DNA of 64,000 nt from positions 69,559,043-69,623,042 of the forward strand of contig OW799234.1 of assembly GCA_941918925.1 (NCBI GenBank), written 5' to 3'. Made by a program: the position numbers and the translations under genes. Below, one piece after another: positions 35,222 to 46,229 of the stretch; the first letter of the stretch is position 1; every line of letters starts with the position of its first letter. The notes beneath the pieces are model-generated. The model was not told the DNA's origin. It was given only the letters and a program-made list of their open reading frames with translations, and searched no databases. This stretch comes from Phyto melanocephala (lineage: Eukaryota; Arthropoda; Insecta; Diptera; Rhinophoridae).

Positions 35222-35588
35222 GATAAACACTTCAGACTCGCTTACTTTGTGTATAAGAGAAGGACGTTTACTCCACAAATGGACATTGTGGTAGCAATAT
35301 ATTCGAATATATATTCGAAGTTTCATTGCTCTACGTTAATGCGTTTGGACAGAGTCGCATTTTATTCGATGTTGGAAGGACACGGTTTTTTTGACCTACC
35401 CTTGTAGTACGAAATATAACTCTCTTCCTTATAATCCGATTTAGCCCATTTTCAATACCAAACAAACCTTGTGCATAAAAAATATTCTGATCAAATTTGA
35501 GCCCCCCTAGTTTTTTCGGTCCGACCTCTGTAGTGCTTTCAATGACAAAATGAATATACCGCCACCATTTTTTTGGTGGGCGGGTATA
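35222..35588 (-). mobile_element. DINE-1-like element, family B, truncated copy 2
   Basis: Reading from 35588 down: tatacccgcccaccaaaaaa, gcggtatattcattttgtca, then aaaaaactaggggggctcaa, caaggtttgtttggtattga and aaaaccgtgtccttccaaca. These align with 17100-17470. The tandem repeats and the 3' hairpin are missing. Confidence 0.75.
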
Positions 35589-35746
35589 AAAACACACTTA
35601 TAGTTAAGGAAATTCAAAAGTTATTTAATCAAAGTAAAGTATAACCGATACAATTAAGTTCTAAATAATACGTCAATCAAATGGTTTCCACGACTTCCTA
35701 TGCAGGAACGAATTCGATGAACCCAATTTTCTAGCAATTTTTTTTA

Positions 35747-36320
35747 CTAAATAAAGTCGTATGTCATGAATGACATGTTCAGTATTGACTTGTAAAGCTT
35801 AAAAGAGTCTTGTTTATTTCTAAAGACAATTGACTTCAAATAACCTGACAAGAAATAGTTTAATGGTGTTAAGCCACAACTTCTTGGAGGCCATTCAATA
35901 TCGTAATTTCTTGAAATAATCGAATCTTCAAACTTTTCTCGTGATAGTTCAATTGTAGCATTTGCTGTGTGGCATGTAGCCCCTTGTCTTGTTGTAACCA
36001 AATGTTTTCAAAATCAACTTCTTCCAATTTCGGCCGTAAAAAGTTGGTTATCATCGATCTATCCGCCAGGTTGTAGTTTGTGACAGTCCCAATTGTTGAC
36101 AACGTCTTGGAATCGACAAATTGCGGTCTTCAGCAACGCTTGCCTGAACAGCAGCAATATTTGCATTAGTTCGAGCGGTTCTTTGTCTTATTGGAACTTG
36201 AACGTTATGTAAAGAAAATGCAAGCTCAAAATTTTCAACAATTCGACGATTAGCTGCAACTGGAGAACGATTATTTCGTTCATCTTTCCACCATGAAATT
36301 GTAAACACTACTGAATACAA
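35747..36320 (-). pseudogene. DD41D (rosa-like) transposase, N- and C-terminal parts joined by a deletion
   Basis: The N-terminal HTH region reads WKDERNNRSP, VPIRQRTARTNANIAAVQAS, VAEDRNLSIPRRCQQLGLSQ, TTTWRI. It is followed, after loss of the first catalytic region, by FLRPKLEEVDFENIWLQQD, GATCHTANATIELSREKFE, SIISRNYDIEWPPRSC and GLTPLNYFLSGYLKS. The family's last Asp (PLD) is Asn here, and one frameshift separates QQD from GATCHTA. This is the best view of the DD41D N-terminal domain in the window. Confidence 0.85.
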
Positions 36321-37813
36321 TGAAAAAAAAATGACAGATCATGACATATTGCGAATGGCCGAAACGTCGCCTCAAAATCACATCATCCCTATTGGAAAAC
36401 ATTTTATAAGGCTTGCCAAACTTAATCTAATTAAATGCTCTTTTTAGTCACTACACGTAAATTTGAATTAGATTTAAAACTCAATAGGACGCTCGTTTTC
36501 TCATAAACTAATAGGCGGACTATGATAAACAATTTTATTGCGAGAATTATTAATATTCTCCAAAATAAATTGTTTTCATTTCCTAAAAACCAAATTAAAA
36601 ACAAGTATGTATAGATAACCTTAAAACTGCTAAAACTATAAAGTAATAAAAACTCTCAAATGTGTTTCCTGCTTTGAAAGCGGCATAAACATAAATACAG
36701 TTTTCAGCATTGTAACAATTCGTATTAAAATTCCAAACATAGTTGACGGTAAATTTTGTATTATCATTATTGCCTCTCAAGACTCTCTCTAAAATATTTC
36801 CAACGATAAAATAATTAAAATTCTTTATACACCTTAAAACAGACTAATTTACTGACTTAAGCGAGTCACAAAATGGACCACAGTCATTGAACACCAGACA
36901 CCATGGCCAAGATCTATCAAACAAACCAAAACAAACACACATATGATGTCAGGAATAAAAGTATTTAAAATAAGAAGAGGAGAAAAAAAATAACACATGA
37001 CCAGGAACAACGCATTTTACTGCTAACTTTAAAATGTTTTGTGTAAATTTTCAAGTTAAGACTAATCGTTCAATTGAAATCAACGAACAATTCATTTACA
37101 CAACAACCTCAAGAGTTGAATTAATCTTTTCCTACCGCTACCTCCTGCTCACTCTTCTCTCCTTTTTTAGTTGTTTTTAGTTGTTTTATTTTTGGTTGTT
37201 TAGTGGACTACTAGTCCAGGTTGGCAATGAATCGAAGTAACCCCAGACAAAACTTAACGGGCGCTACTCATCTCCTAACTAGTGTGCTAGTGTGAGGTGC
37301 TTGGAAAGGGGGTAAAAGTGTGTGTGTGTGTGTGTGAACGTGTGAGTTACTTGGAGAACGAGTACTTGGAATACACAGTGTAGAACAAAGTAACAAGATT
37401 ATCTTAATTCACGTTGTGGGAGACTAATGAGTGCAAAATTTTTCCAAAAAACTTAAAATTCACAACAACAGGCCAGAAGACAGAAGAAACAAATTAAGAA
37501 CGTAAAACGGAAAAAATAAACAAAAATAAACTTTAACATTTTTTTTAGGGGATCGAGGCCGACTAAAGAGTGTTACTACTTTTAAGAGTTATACTTTTAA
37601 GAACATATAAATGCAATTCGATCTCTTCATTAACAGCGCTAATTTCAGTTGCAATTTATCAAGAAGGATGTTGCCTATTTTTGTCAGTTCTGGGCACTGA
37701 GATTCCAAGTATCTTCGGCAAGGTATGATAAACATTAAACTTGAGGGCTTCTTTTTCGTTAAGTCTAGTTTTTTAGAATAGCTCATCATCTAGAATAGCA
37801 ACATCTTCAGCAA
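36321..37813. other. No gene seen
   Basis: AT-rich, with a GT run at about 37317-37336. The minus frame at 37589-37789 was considered as a hAT C-terminus but the match is too weak. Confidence 0.35.
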
Positions 37814-37818
37814 CAATG
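37814..37818 (+). repeat. Left target-site duplication CAATG of the Transib element
   Basis: CAATG here is repeated exactly at 40986-40990, directly outside the two terminal repeats. A 5-bp duplication is the Transib length. Confidence 0.85.
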
Positions 37819-37857
37819 CACTGTGGGTCAAATGACTGGTTTTTGAGGCAAAAAATC
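37819..37857 (+). repeat. Left terminal inverted repeat of the Transib element, RSS-like
   Basis: Heptamer CACTGTG (37819-37825), then 23 bases, then CAAAAAATC (37849-37857). V(D)J recombination signals are CACAGTG, a 12- or 23-base spacer and ACAAAAACC, and Transib ends are known to resemble the 23-spacer form. Confidence 0.85.
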
Positions 37858-38360
37858 CAATTTTACAGAGAACTTTTTCAAAAAATTGATAATGGCATTT
37901 TGTACTACACATTTTCAAATACCCAAAAATAAAAAATCAGAATCAGGCGGCAACCGATGACTTAAAGACAAGCTGTCAAAGTTGAAGTTTTTTTGGTTTG
38001 CTTTATTCTCTCATATTCCGCTTTACTGTGCCTGATACTAAAACTATTGTTTAACAAAATATATAATCTGAAACAAAATTTTCTAAAATGGAAAGTATTA
38101 ATACAGGTACGTTAAAAAAAATGCTATTAATAAGTTTCATAAAAATAATGTTGTAGTTAATATTTTGTTGTGACAAAGTGTGTCGTCTTTTCTGTGTAGT
38201 TTTGGTTGTCGACCGTGTGTTTCTTGGAGTAGTACTTTGTATATTGGGACGTATTGTTGGAACACTATACATGTGGAGAAAGGTAATGATGTGTACTTTC
38301 ATGTGTTTAAATAACCAATTGCCCAAAATTGCATTAACTTATTTATATTTCACTTTTAAG

Positions 38361-40475
38361 ATTGCGTAAAAATAAAAAATACTGATATATTCAATTTTTG
38401 GTTACGAAATAATCGAAATGCTACAACTGTTGTCAACTGGATTTTCATGAAATTTAATAGAACAGTGGATGAAGAACGTATTGCAACAATAAAAAAGAAA
38501 ATTAACAATTTTTGTGCTTATGCTAACCAAAAGTGGAACAAGAATCATAGATGTTTGAAGACATTTGAAAAATACGAAAGTTTATGGTTATCGAAATAGA
38601 CTGAATTTAAATTCTCTGAAAGTGATGTCGGAAACAAAAGAGGTCGTCCTCATGTTGGATATAGCGAGGGAAGTGCGCGGCAAAAATGAAAACTTGCTTC
38701 CAAAATATCGTCCGTACAGGGACACGATACCAAATTATTGGTTCATGCTTCTTCAATATCAGCTCTTGCATCAAAAGCAAATGACTTAAATTTTGTTTTA
38801 AAGGAAGTAGCTTCATCACCATCTAGGGCTACTAAAATAAGACAAGTTATAACATGCCATGAAAAAAAACCATTACCACTCTCCCCAGAAGAAGCATTAT
38901 TATTTTTGATAGAGAATAATTTAACAAAGCAACAGTACATAAACATTAGGGAAATGAGCAAATCACGTAACTGTGATATTTATCCACATTACCAAAAAAT
39001 TCGAGAGTTAGTTAACCATACTGCAAAAAGAATTTTGTCCTACCAAGAAGAAGTTTTAATGCAAATACCTGAGCTGAATGAAGTTACTTTGGTTTTAAGT
39101 TATGGTTTCGACGGTTCCACTGGGCAAAGTTCATTTAAACAAATATTTAGCACCAACGCCCCAGAATGCTTATATAACTCGCTATTTGTAACATCAGTAA
39201 TACCACTGGAAATAATCACGTCTCATTATGCAACAGTTTGGATTAATCGTACACCTCAATCGGTTCGTTTTTGCCGACCACATAAAATTGAATTTATAAA
39301 GGAAACCAAGGAGCATATATTGAAAGAAAAAAACAATTTGGATGTGCAAATAAAAAATCTTGAGCCTTTAGAATATTTTTTGGTAAATGGTAGAAAGATA
39401 TCAGTAAAGTATGAACTTATTATGACTTTAATTGATGGGAAAGTCCTGAACGTGCTTACGGAAACAAAGTCTTCTCAGTCGTGCCCAATTTGTGGTGGGA
39501 ATCCGAAGCAGTTTTTATCAATAAATGATTTAAGTTCATTGGTGTTTCAGCCAAAATCAAATTCATTAAAGTATGGCATAAGCCCATTACACGCATGGAT
39601 TCGATGCTTAGAATTTGTTCTTAATCTTTCATATAGAATTCATATTACAAAATGGCAAATTCGAAGTGCTGAGGACAAATTACTACTGCAACAGAGAAAA
39701 GAGTGAAATTCAACAAAAATTCTGGCAGAAAATGGGTCTTCATGTCCATAAGCCAAAAAGTAAGGGAGTGGCTCAACCAACGACGGCAATACTGCACGAA
39801 GAGCATTTTCAAATCCGGAATTATTTGCATCTATAACAAATGTTAACATCGAGTTTTTAAAACACTTGCAAATCATACTAATTGCAATTTCTAGCAATTT
39901 TGAGTTAAGTGTCGAAAACTTTAGAAGTTTTTGCTATGAAACTGCCGAAATATATTTTCAAAATTACAAATGGTACCCAATGTCAGCGACCTTGCATAAA
40001 ATTTTAGCACATTCTTCACAAATAATACAAGCCTCAATAGTGCCTCATGGATGCGCTGGAGAAAATGCTTCTGAGGCGAGAAACAAATTTTATAAAAAGG
40101 ATCGCATAGAGCATGCACGAAAGGATTCTAGAGAACACAATATATCTGATGTTTTTAACAGAGCCATGGATTCTTCTGACCCATTTTTATCCAGTATTTG
40201 TATAAAAAACCGCCATTCAGCAAAGAAAAGTTTGCAGCTTCCAAGAGAAGTTATTTCTCTTTGAAAGATTCCTGATATTCCCGAGTATCAATTGCCGACT
40301 ACGTCACGTGCTATCGCAAATGAAGATTTATCTGATTTCGAAGAGGAGACAGATGTTCTACCCAATTTTAATATAGAGTTAGAAGTTGATGAAACATTGC
40401 ATAATTTTGATGTAAGGCTTTATTATAAAATACTAATTTTTATATAATTAAATGTTCTCTTTTTAGTGGGATTAA
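38361..40475 (+). pseudogene. RAG1-like Transib transposase, near full length, disrupted
   Basis: Plus-strand frame, about 686 codons. The N-terminal part (FNFWLRNNRNATTVVNWIF, NQKWNKNHRCLKTFEKY) is followed by the long open section 38738-39706. Catalytic Asp 1 is in SYGFDGSTGQ (codon at 39110), Asp 2 in TLIDGKVLN (39434), then CPIC (39482-39493), the pair in LHKILAH (39995, 40010), and Glu in ASEARNKF (40073). The spacing of 108 residues between the Asp codons equals that of mouse RAG1 D600-D708, and the CxxC and HxxxxH pairs fit the RAG1 zinc ligands. Damage: TAG 38597, TGA 38687, TGA 40262, and a pair of frameshifts at about 39700 and 39765 that restore frame. A canonical GT-AG intron (40412-40466) probably precedes the last codons; an upstream intron at 38283-38360 is also possible, so the true start is uncertain. 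Confidence 0.88.
40412..40466 (+). other. Probable 55-bp intron near the transposase 3' end
   Basis: It begins GTAAGG and ends CTCTTTTTAG. Removing it joins the acidic tail (VDETLHNFD) to WD and a TAA stop at 40473-40475. Small introns of this length are usual in flies. Inferred from splice signals only. Confidence 0.45.
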
Positions 40476-40639
40476 ATCATGATGGCATTGGCAGATCACA
40501 TTAGTTTGTAAGTTGAGCTGTAAAGTAGCAAAAAAACTAATTTTATGTTATTAACTAAATTAACTTTATTTATGTATGTTTATAATTTCATAAATAAATG
40601 TTATTTCTAGCATGAAAGCTGTCATTATCTAAAGGTCTT

Positions 40640-40745
40640 ATTTACTATTAACGCACCCGCCACTAATCTTACTTTTCCTGTCACTGAAAGTGGGTGTGTA
40701 AATGGGTGACTTAGTGGGTGTATACGTGGGTGTTTAAGTAGGTGA
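40640..40745 (+). repeat. Subterminal GTGGGTG motif cluster in the Transib 3' region
   Basis: gtgggtgtgtaaatgggtga, then agtgggtgta, cgtgggtgtt and taggtga lie at intervals of 10-16 bases. They sit between the coding end and the right terminal repeat. Confidence 0.5.
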
Positions 40746-40946
40746 ATTAACTAAATTTTTTCCAAAAACTATAACACGCAACAAAAGAAATTTTAAAATC
40801 GTATTAATTTTCGGTGACCTTTAACATATCAAACAATAGAAATATTAGAAGTGGGCGTGGTTAGATCAGCTTGAAATTTTTACAAACAGCTTAGGTACCC
40901 ACAGAAGTCATCTGTTCCAAATTTGAAAGGTCTAGGTGCTTCCTGT

Positions 40947-40985
40947 GATTTATTGCCTCAAAAAACGGTCGTTTGACCCATAGTA
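40947..40985 (-). repeat. Right terminal inverted repeat of the Transib element
   Basis: Read inward from 40985: TACTATG, 23 bases, then CAATAAATC. It matches the left repeat at 33 of 39 positions; the first base is T instead of C. CAATG follows at 40986-40990. Confidence 0.85.
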
Positions 40986-40990
40986 CAATG

Positions 40991-43359
40991 GCAAGCAGTA
41001 TACCTTCAAGATTTTATTTAAATAATTGTCTGGGTAAGAAGGACTGTGGCTCCAGCAAATAGGTGTGCTACACGTACTACCAGCACAGTAGTGCAGTGGG
41101 TTTTATTTTAGGGATTTACAATGTTGACAAAATCAGATATTTAATAGATAAACTAACAGAGTACGCAATTCCTAAAGAATAATTATATTAAATTTATTAT
41201 TAAACTCCTTTAATTTAGGACGTAAGGATTACACCTGGACTTATTTCATTGTCAACAATAGCCAGAGAATTTATTAAAGTCCGAAAGTTTTTAAAAATTT
41301 TAGCATCGAAATGAAGCAGTACTGAGAGCGGCTCATTGATCAATATTTGGTCGAAAACGCAAAGGTTAACAACTTTTCCTCCCTTGTTGTCTGGATCACT
41401 TTTCATAGAACATCAACGTTATCAAAAATTTCATTTGCATCATCAAGCTTAATTATATTTATTATCCTTCTTATTAAGAATAGATGAAATGAAGAAACTC
41501 ATAATCGCTTGTATTCCAAAAAAACTTGACATAAAATATTCGATATGTCTCAATGTAAAAACTGCCGATTACTTTTTAGTTTACCGGAATTTGAAATAAT
41601 AAAGTAATGCAAGAAGAACGATTTTAAAATCGAAATAAATGTTGGTTAACCCATTACAATTCCGATAATATTATCGCAATTGTTCTGAACGATTAATTAA
41701 CCTGTAGCCGCTTGAATACTTTATTCCCATGGTTCATATGTTATAAACGCGAACGACGTATGCGTAGTTTTAATACTTCCGGTAAATAGCTGTTACGGGT
41801 CAATTGCTTTTTCCAGTCAACTCCCCATGGTTTTCCCGAAGTAGGGTACTAAAAACGAATTAACTAAATAAATATCTAATATGGTGGGCGCAAGTGTTCA
41901 AGCACAAACTTGCATATATTTACTCTTCGCCTTTCCTTCCTCTCCACCCCTTTGTGAGCCCATTGACTCACACACAGTTCTACCAAAATCAAGATGATCC
42001 ATTCATTTATGGCACTCATTCGATTAAAACAAATTCAGTCGTTTAAGCTTCTCTTTAGCTGTTTCTAAGTTTCTTCATCTTGTTGTTGTTTTTGTTTTTT
42101 TTTAGGGGCAGTTAAATACAGTATGCGTGCGTGTGCTTCATGTGTTCTTGTCAGATTACTCACTTTAACGAGGCAGCATGTACATACAATTTTATGCATA
42201 TCATGGATATTTGTTGCTGTTCTTCTTTTCGTTTTATTTTTTTTTCACTTAGAAATTCTGCTCAATTTTTTAATTGAATTAGTTAAGACTTTTTTACAGC
42301 CTGCTTTATTTGACTGTCTGGCTATTTGTCCATTTACGTTGTTTATTTATTTTTTTCTCGTTTTTCATTTTTTTTTTTGTTATTTATTTTGTACGTAACC
42401 AACATGTGCATAAACTAATGCTAAAGTTATCATAGAGTGCGTTTAAAACCATCATTAATTGTGGCTTCAACATACAACTTTGTGGCATGTATGCATGTAT
42501 ATGCATGTTGTAGCTTTTTGGTGTGTAGTTGGGCTTATCAGTTTACGCTTCTTTGGTGCGTTTTTTTTCCAACGTTTTCTTATGTTTTGTGTCGTTTTTA
42601 ATTAAGCATAAATTTCATCAACTAAGATTATAATATACGATTCAAAGGCATACCAACCACACTCCCTCGTAACCAGTTGACGGCAGCCGCATTTGTTTTC
42701 AGTTAAAAAAGCAACAAATATATAAATTTATATATTAAGCCAAAGTGATCTAAGTGGTTTTCCTCTATTCGCATGTAAATACATATTTTTTTTATTTTTT
42801 TATTTTTTTTTTAAATAACACTCTCATTAATTATCTCTCTTGTTTTGACGTACTTAAATTAAATTGTTATTAACACAAAATATAATTTATAAAAGTATAG
42901 CAAGTAGTCGCCAGCTTATCTTTTGGAGGCTATAAATCAAGTCATGTAGTTAGAACACATAGCTGTCAGAGATGCAGCGCACTAGGAACGGTTACTCCGG
43001 TGCCTTTGTGATACAAGTAAAAAATCTAAAATAAAATATATTTTTATATCTTACACTTATAACTGTGGGTGAACGAAAGCCGAAACGAAAAGGTTCCTCA
43101 TTTATTTTTATATGCAGTGATCGATGTGAAATATCTTCCAAAATGAAAATGCTTGCTATGTAAGTCTTGGAACCAAAGTACAGATCGTAATTTTTAATAA
43201 GGGTCTTTCAATAGAGACTTCCTAACTTTTACATATTGTTAAAACTACATCTGTCGAATTTGCTGTCATTTATACTATAATTAGTTATTAATTTGCCGAA
43301 TCATCAAAGACTGATAAAGCACTCAACAAAACGTGCAAGCAAAAAATTAATTTTATTAG
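40991..43359. other. No gene seen
   Basis: Mixed AT-rich DNA. A minus frame at 41215-41406 (SDPDNKGGKVVNLCVFDQ...) has balanced composition but no family I recognise. The plus frame 42123-42398 is hydrophobic low-complexity sequence from T-rich DNA. Confidence 0.35.
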
Positions 43360-44450
43360 AATGGGTGTTCGGTTCAGGCAATGTTCCGCGCAAAGTTTTA
43401 TCGAAAATTTAGCATCAGCGTTAAAATATATTTTTTGATGACTGGGATCGAAGACTATCTAATTCATCTCCAAGATGTTATTGATTGATGAAAATTTTTG
43501 GCTGGCATCGTTATCGTTGTATATCTTTGAGGACGACGTTAGCAATCAAATCAAAACAGCCAAAGACGAGTGATAAAAATAAATAACTATCAACTTTGTT
43601 TTGTCTTGAATTAGATGAGATAGACATAACCGATATGTTGGGTCAAAAGGACGACGCTACGTGCCATACAACTCATATCACATTTGACATTGTACACAAG
43701 CGGTTTTGTGACATGGTCATATGGGTTTGTTGGTTAACGTGGTAGTTCACTGCACGCAAACAGTCGAGTGGCGTTTGTATGAGACCGATTTGACAAGATC
43801 ACATCACTCATTAGTTCCAATGTATCCCAGAATAAAGGTACTAGATCCACCCCGTGGCCGTAAGGTATATCAGTAGAAAATTCGGTCCAACTTCAGATAT
43901 CGCAGAGAGGCCATCCATTACAGGTTCACCCAAAAGTCTGTGTCTCTTAGACGCCAGTGCAGAAAAGTGGAAAACCGATTCCTCCTTCTCCCTATCCACA
44001 CAGCTGCAACAATGGTAGCTCGATGGAAGTCCGTGTCGACTTGCAAGTTTGCCTAACATCCATTGACCCATAAATACTGCCAGAAACCTCGATATGTCCC
44101 TCCTACTTCGACTAGTAAGTTGCAATGTACGCCTTGTATCAAAAGAAAGCCACGTAATCCGTGTCACCTTACATGTATTGATTCCACGCCACCTGTCCTC
44201 GGCCTTCTGAAGAAAGTTTCTGGAGATTCTGCTTGTAATAGTCCTTAACGGGATTTCAACTGCACTTGGTCATATCATATTTAGGTGCTTTGAACAGGTC
44301 ACCAAGATCATATGATTTGACCCCGTTATACCTTGTCCTGTTTGATTTTCATAATTATTACGGCTATGCAAATAAGATGCAAGCTACAGCGGTTTTCAAG
44401 GCCAGTACAAGTAAGCTAAGTCGCCATTCAAATTTAGCCTTTAAGTAAAA
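43360..44450 (+). pseudogene. DD41D (rosa-like) transposase, decayed and split by a LINE
   Basis: The left part has FGSGNVPRKVL, LMKIFGWHRY (worn first catalytic block) and LGQKDDATCHTTHITFDIVH with KRFCDMVI. The right part, from about 44271, reads SYLGALNRSPRSYDLTPLYL then YGYANKMQATAVFKAS, the last catalytic block and its tail. The two halves join in one frame if the insert 43723-44266 plus one copy of the 9-bp word TGGTCATAT is removed. The final PLD motif has become PLY, and several stops occur, so it was already decaying or has decayed since. Confidence 0.85.
43723..44266 (-). mobile_element. LINE 3' fragment (R1/Jockey/I-like ORF2 C-terminus) inside the DD41D gene
   Basis: The minus strand (44215-43843) reads AEDRWRGINTCKVTRITWLS, LTSRSRRDISRFLAVFMGQW, MLGKLASRHGLPSS, then YHCCSC with a downstream HF, and PNFLLIYLTATGWI with a stop. 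This is the C-terminal region of LINE ORF2 proteins with RNase H, including the Cys/His knuckle. TGGTCATAT lies on both sides (43714-43722 and 44267-44275), a 9-bp target-site duplication. The 5' part is truncated, as is usual for target-primed insertion, and no poly(A) tail is visible. Confidence 0.85.
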
Positions 44451-44954
44451 TTTTTAAATTTTTATTGAATCGTATCAATCAAATGCAAATCTGCTGCCAC
44501 ATTCATATGATAACCATAAAGATAATAGACTCATATAATGAAGATTTTTTGATTAATAATAAACAGTTTCTTCACAAGTGATCTCAAGCTCAATAGAAGA
44601 AACTGTTTATATAAATTAAAAGATCGAAAACATTCATTTATTGATTAATAATATTTAGCTTTTATGGGATAAGCCACATTCTTAAAATATTAAGGGAAAA
44701 TATTGCTGATTCGAAAATTTGTTATAGCGACCGGCAGCTCATTAAATTCGAACGAATACACAGAGAAAGAAAAAATTTAACCGCTCTTTCATTTAATAAC
44801 AATATTGAGAGGTTTAACAATTACTTAAATTTACTTAATTAAAAAATTTATTGCACGCCATTTTGTAGTGGTGACCAGATATATTTTAACCTTTTTCGCC
44901 AAATTCAATGTTAAAATTCGAAGAGAAAATATTTTTTATAAGTCTTAAATGATT
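44451..44954. other. No gene seen
   Basis: AT-rich. A perfect 15-base inverted repeat (ATAAACAGTTTCTTC at about 44558, inverted at about 44598) forms a hairpin with a loop of about 25 bases. Confidence 0.35.
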
Positions 44955-45872
44955 TAATGATTTACCTTCTCGACTTAGTTCTTGTGGAATACATATGTAC
45001 GCAGATGATGTACAACTTTTTATAAGTTGTAAACCATCTGATATTAATAATTGCATTGGCCGGATCAATAATGACCTAGATAGTGTTTAAAAATGGGCTT
45101 CAGCCAATGGACTCTCCTTAAATGCCAAGAAATCAAAAGCTATGATAATTGGAAAAACCGAATCATTGCAAACTATTTTACAATCAATTCTGATCGGAGA
45201 CTCCATAATCACAATAGACGAAACTGCCAAAAATTTTGGAATGTAACATACAATAATATTGCCAGATATGTGTTTGGCCGCAGTAGGCGAAGCAGAATCT
45301 CACAGTACTCTAGACAAATATGTAATATACCATTTGATGGCCTATTAAAGCTTCGAATATTATTATATTTTCATAAAGTAATTTACACTAAACAGCCTGA
45401 ATACCTATACAATAGAATAATATTTTCAAGATCTGACCGAGGAAAGAGGGTAAATACCATTAGCTTCAGAAAAGGTATATCGAAAAGACCTTTTTTTCTT
45501 CAATGCTATTATTCTTTGGCGCCAACTTTCCCCTAATATTCAAATCATTAGCAATGCAAAGCATTTCAAAATTGCAATATTTAATCATTTAGGGTAACAA
45601 AAACTCTTACATATTAAATGTGTTAACTTATATTTATTTGATGTTAGTAATATTATTTGCTTTCTTTTTATTTTATTTAATTTAAACATCATAATTATGT
45701 AATTTTTGAAATATGGTTTAATATATTTTTTTTTAATTTTGTCTAATTTAAATTTCTTTTATTCATTAAAATTAGTATTAAGTTATTTTTTTTTTTTACC
45801 AACAAAAATCATATTGTGCCACTATCTCCCCAGTACTATTATATAAGACTAGTTCTTGTTGTACTGTATTGA

Positions 45873-45924
<52 letters not shown>

Positions 45925-45925
45925 T
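44955..45925 (+). mobile_element. 5'-truncated LINE with internal deletion and (TAAA)n(TAA)n tail
   Basis: The frame starts at NDLPSRLSSCGIHMYADDVQ (catalytic YADD), then NNDLDSV, a stop, KWASANGLSLNAKKSKAMII. After a deletion it resumes with NVTYNNIARYVFGRSRR, PFDGLLKLRILLYFHKVIYT, KQPEYLYNRIIFSRSDRG and a short damaged end (about 45595). About 280 bp of AT-rich 3' UTR leads to gattaaataaataaat followed by a run of TAA triplets to 45925. That is the expected simple-repeat tail of a LINE. It shares WASxNGLxL with the fragment at 2020. Confidence 0.8.
45873..45925 (+). repeat. (TAAA)n then (TAA)n microsatellite, LINE tail
   Basis: Four TAAA units followed by more than ten TAA units directly after gtactgtattgat. 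Confidence 0.9.
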
Positions 45926-46229
45926 AAATTTGATCCGACAGGCTTAAAAAGATAAACTAAAGTATTCTTAACACACCTTCTACACAAGACATCAACTTGC
46001 TCGTATACATATGAATGCCTCAAATATCATACATTAAAATACTGGAATAAAATTATTATTTTTTTGTATTGAATTTCACGGTTTTGAAAACAAATTCATG
46101 GCTCATCAAAATCGCCAAAAACCGACATGTCGCCGATTCGAAAATTAGGACGCCAAACAGGTTTTTTAAATCGACATATTTGGCGAGAAATAGCCAGATC
46201 TGGTTACCCTAGTGGTCACTTTCATGGAT

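Larger units (their letters stand above)
37819..40985 (+). mobile_element. Complete Transib-type (RAG1-related) DNA transposon
   Basis: 3167 bp bounded by 39-bp terminal inverted repeats that match at 33 positions and flanked by the same 5-bp word CAATG. The left end begins CACTGTGGGTCAAA and the right end, read inward, TACTATGGGTCAAA. Its one coding region is a RAG1-like transposase in plus orientation. Size, 5-bp duplication, CACTGTG-like termini and enzyme all agree with the Transib superfamily, the transposons from which the vertebrate RAG1 core is thought to derive. The protein is broken, so this copy is not autonomous now, but its intact ends could be bound by an enzyme from another copy. 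Confidence 0.92.

Noticed and set aside
37589..37789. hAT transposase C-terminus on the minus strand
   Set aside because: Only a loose resemblance to the dimerisation region, with no SERxFS motif.
37838..37846. 12-spacer recombination signal in the Transib left end
   Set aside because: GGTTTTTGA lies 12 bases after the heptamer but is the inverted form of the nonamer; the 23-spacer reading is in the right orientation and is kept at both ends.
39640..39897. Minus-strand ORFs opposite the Transib gene
   Set aside because: The opposite strand carries clear transposase motifs; these are antisense shadows.
42123..42398. Membrane protein ORF
   Set aside because: Phe/Leu-rich translation arises from T-rich DNA; no conserved pattern.
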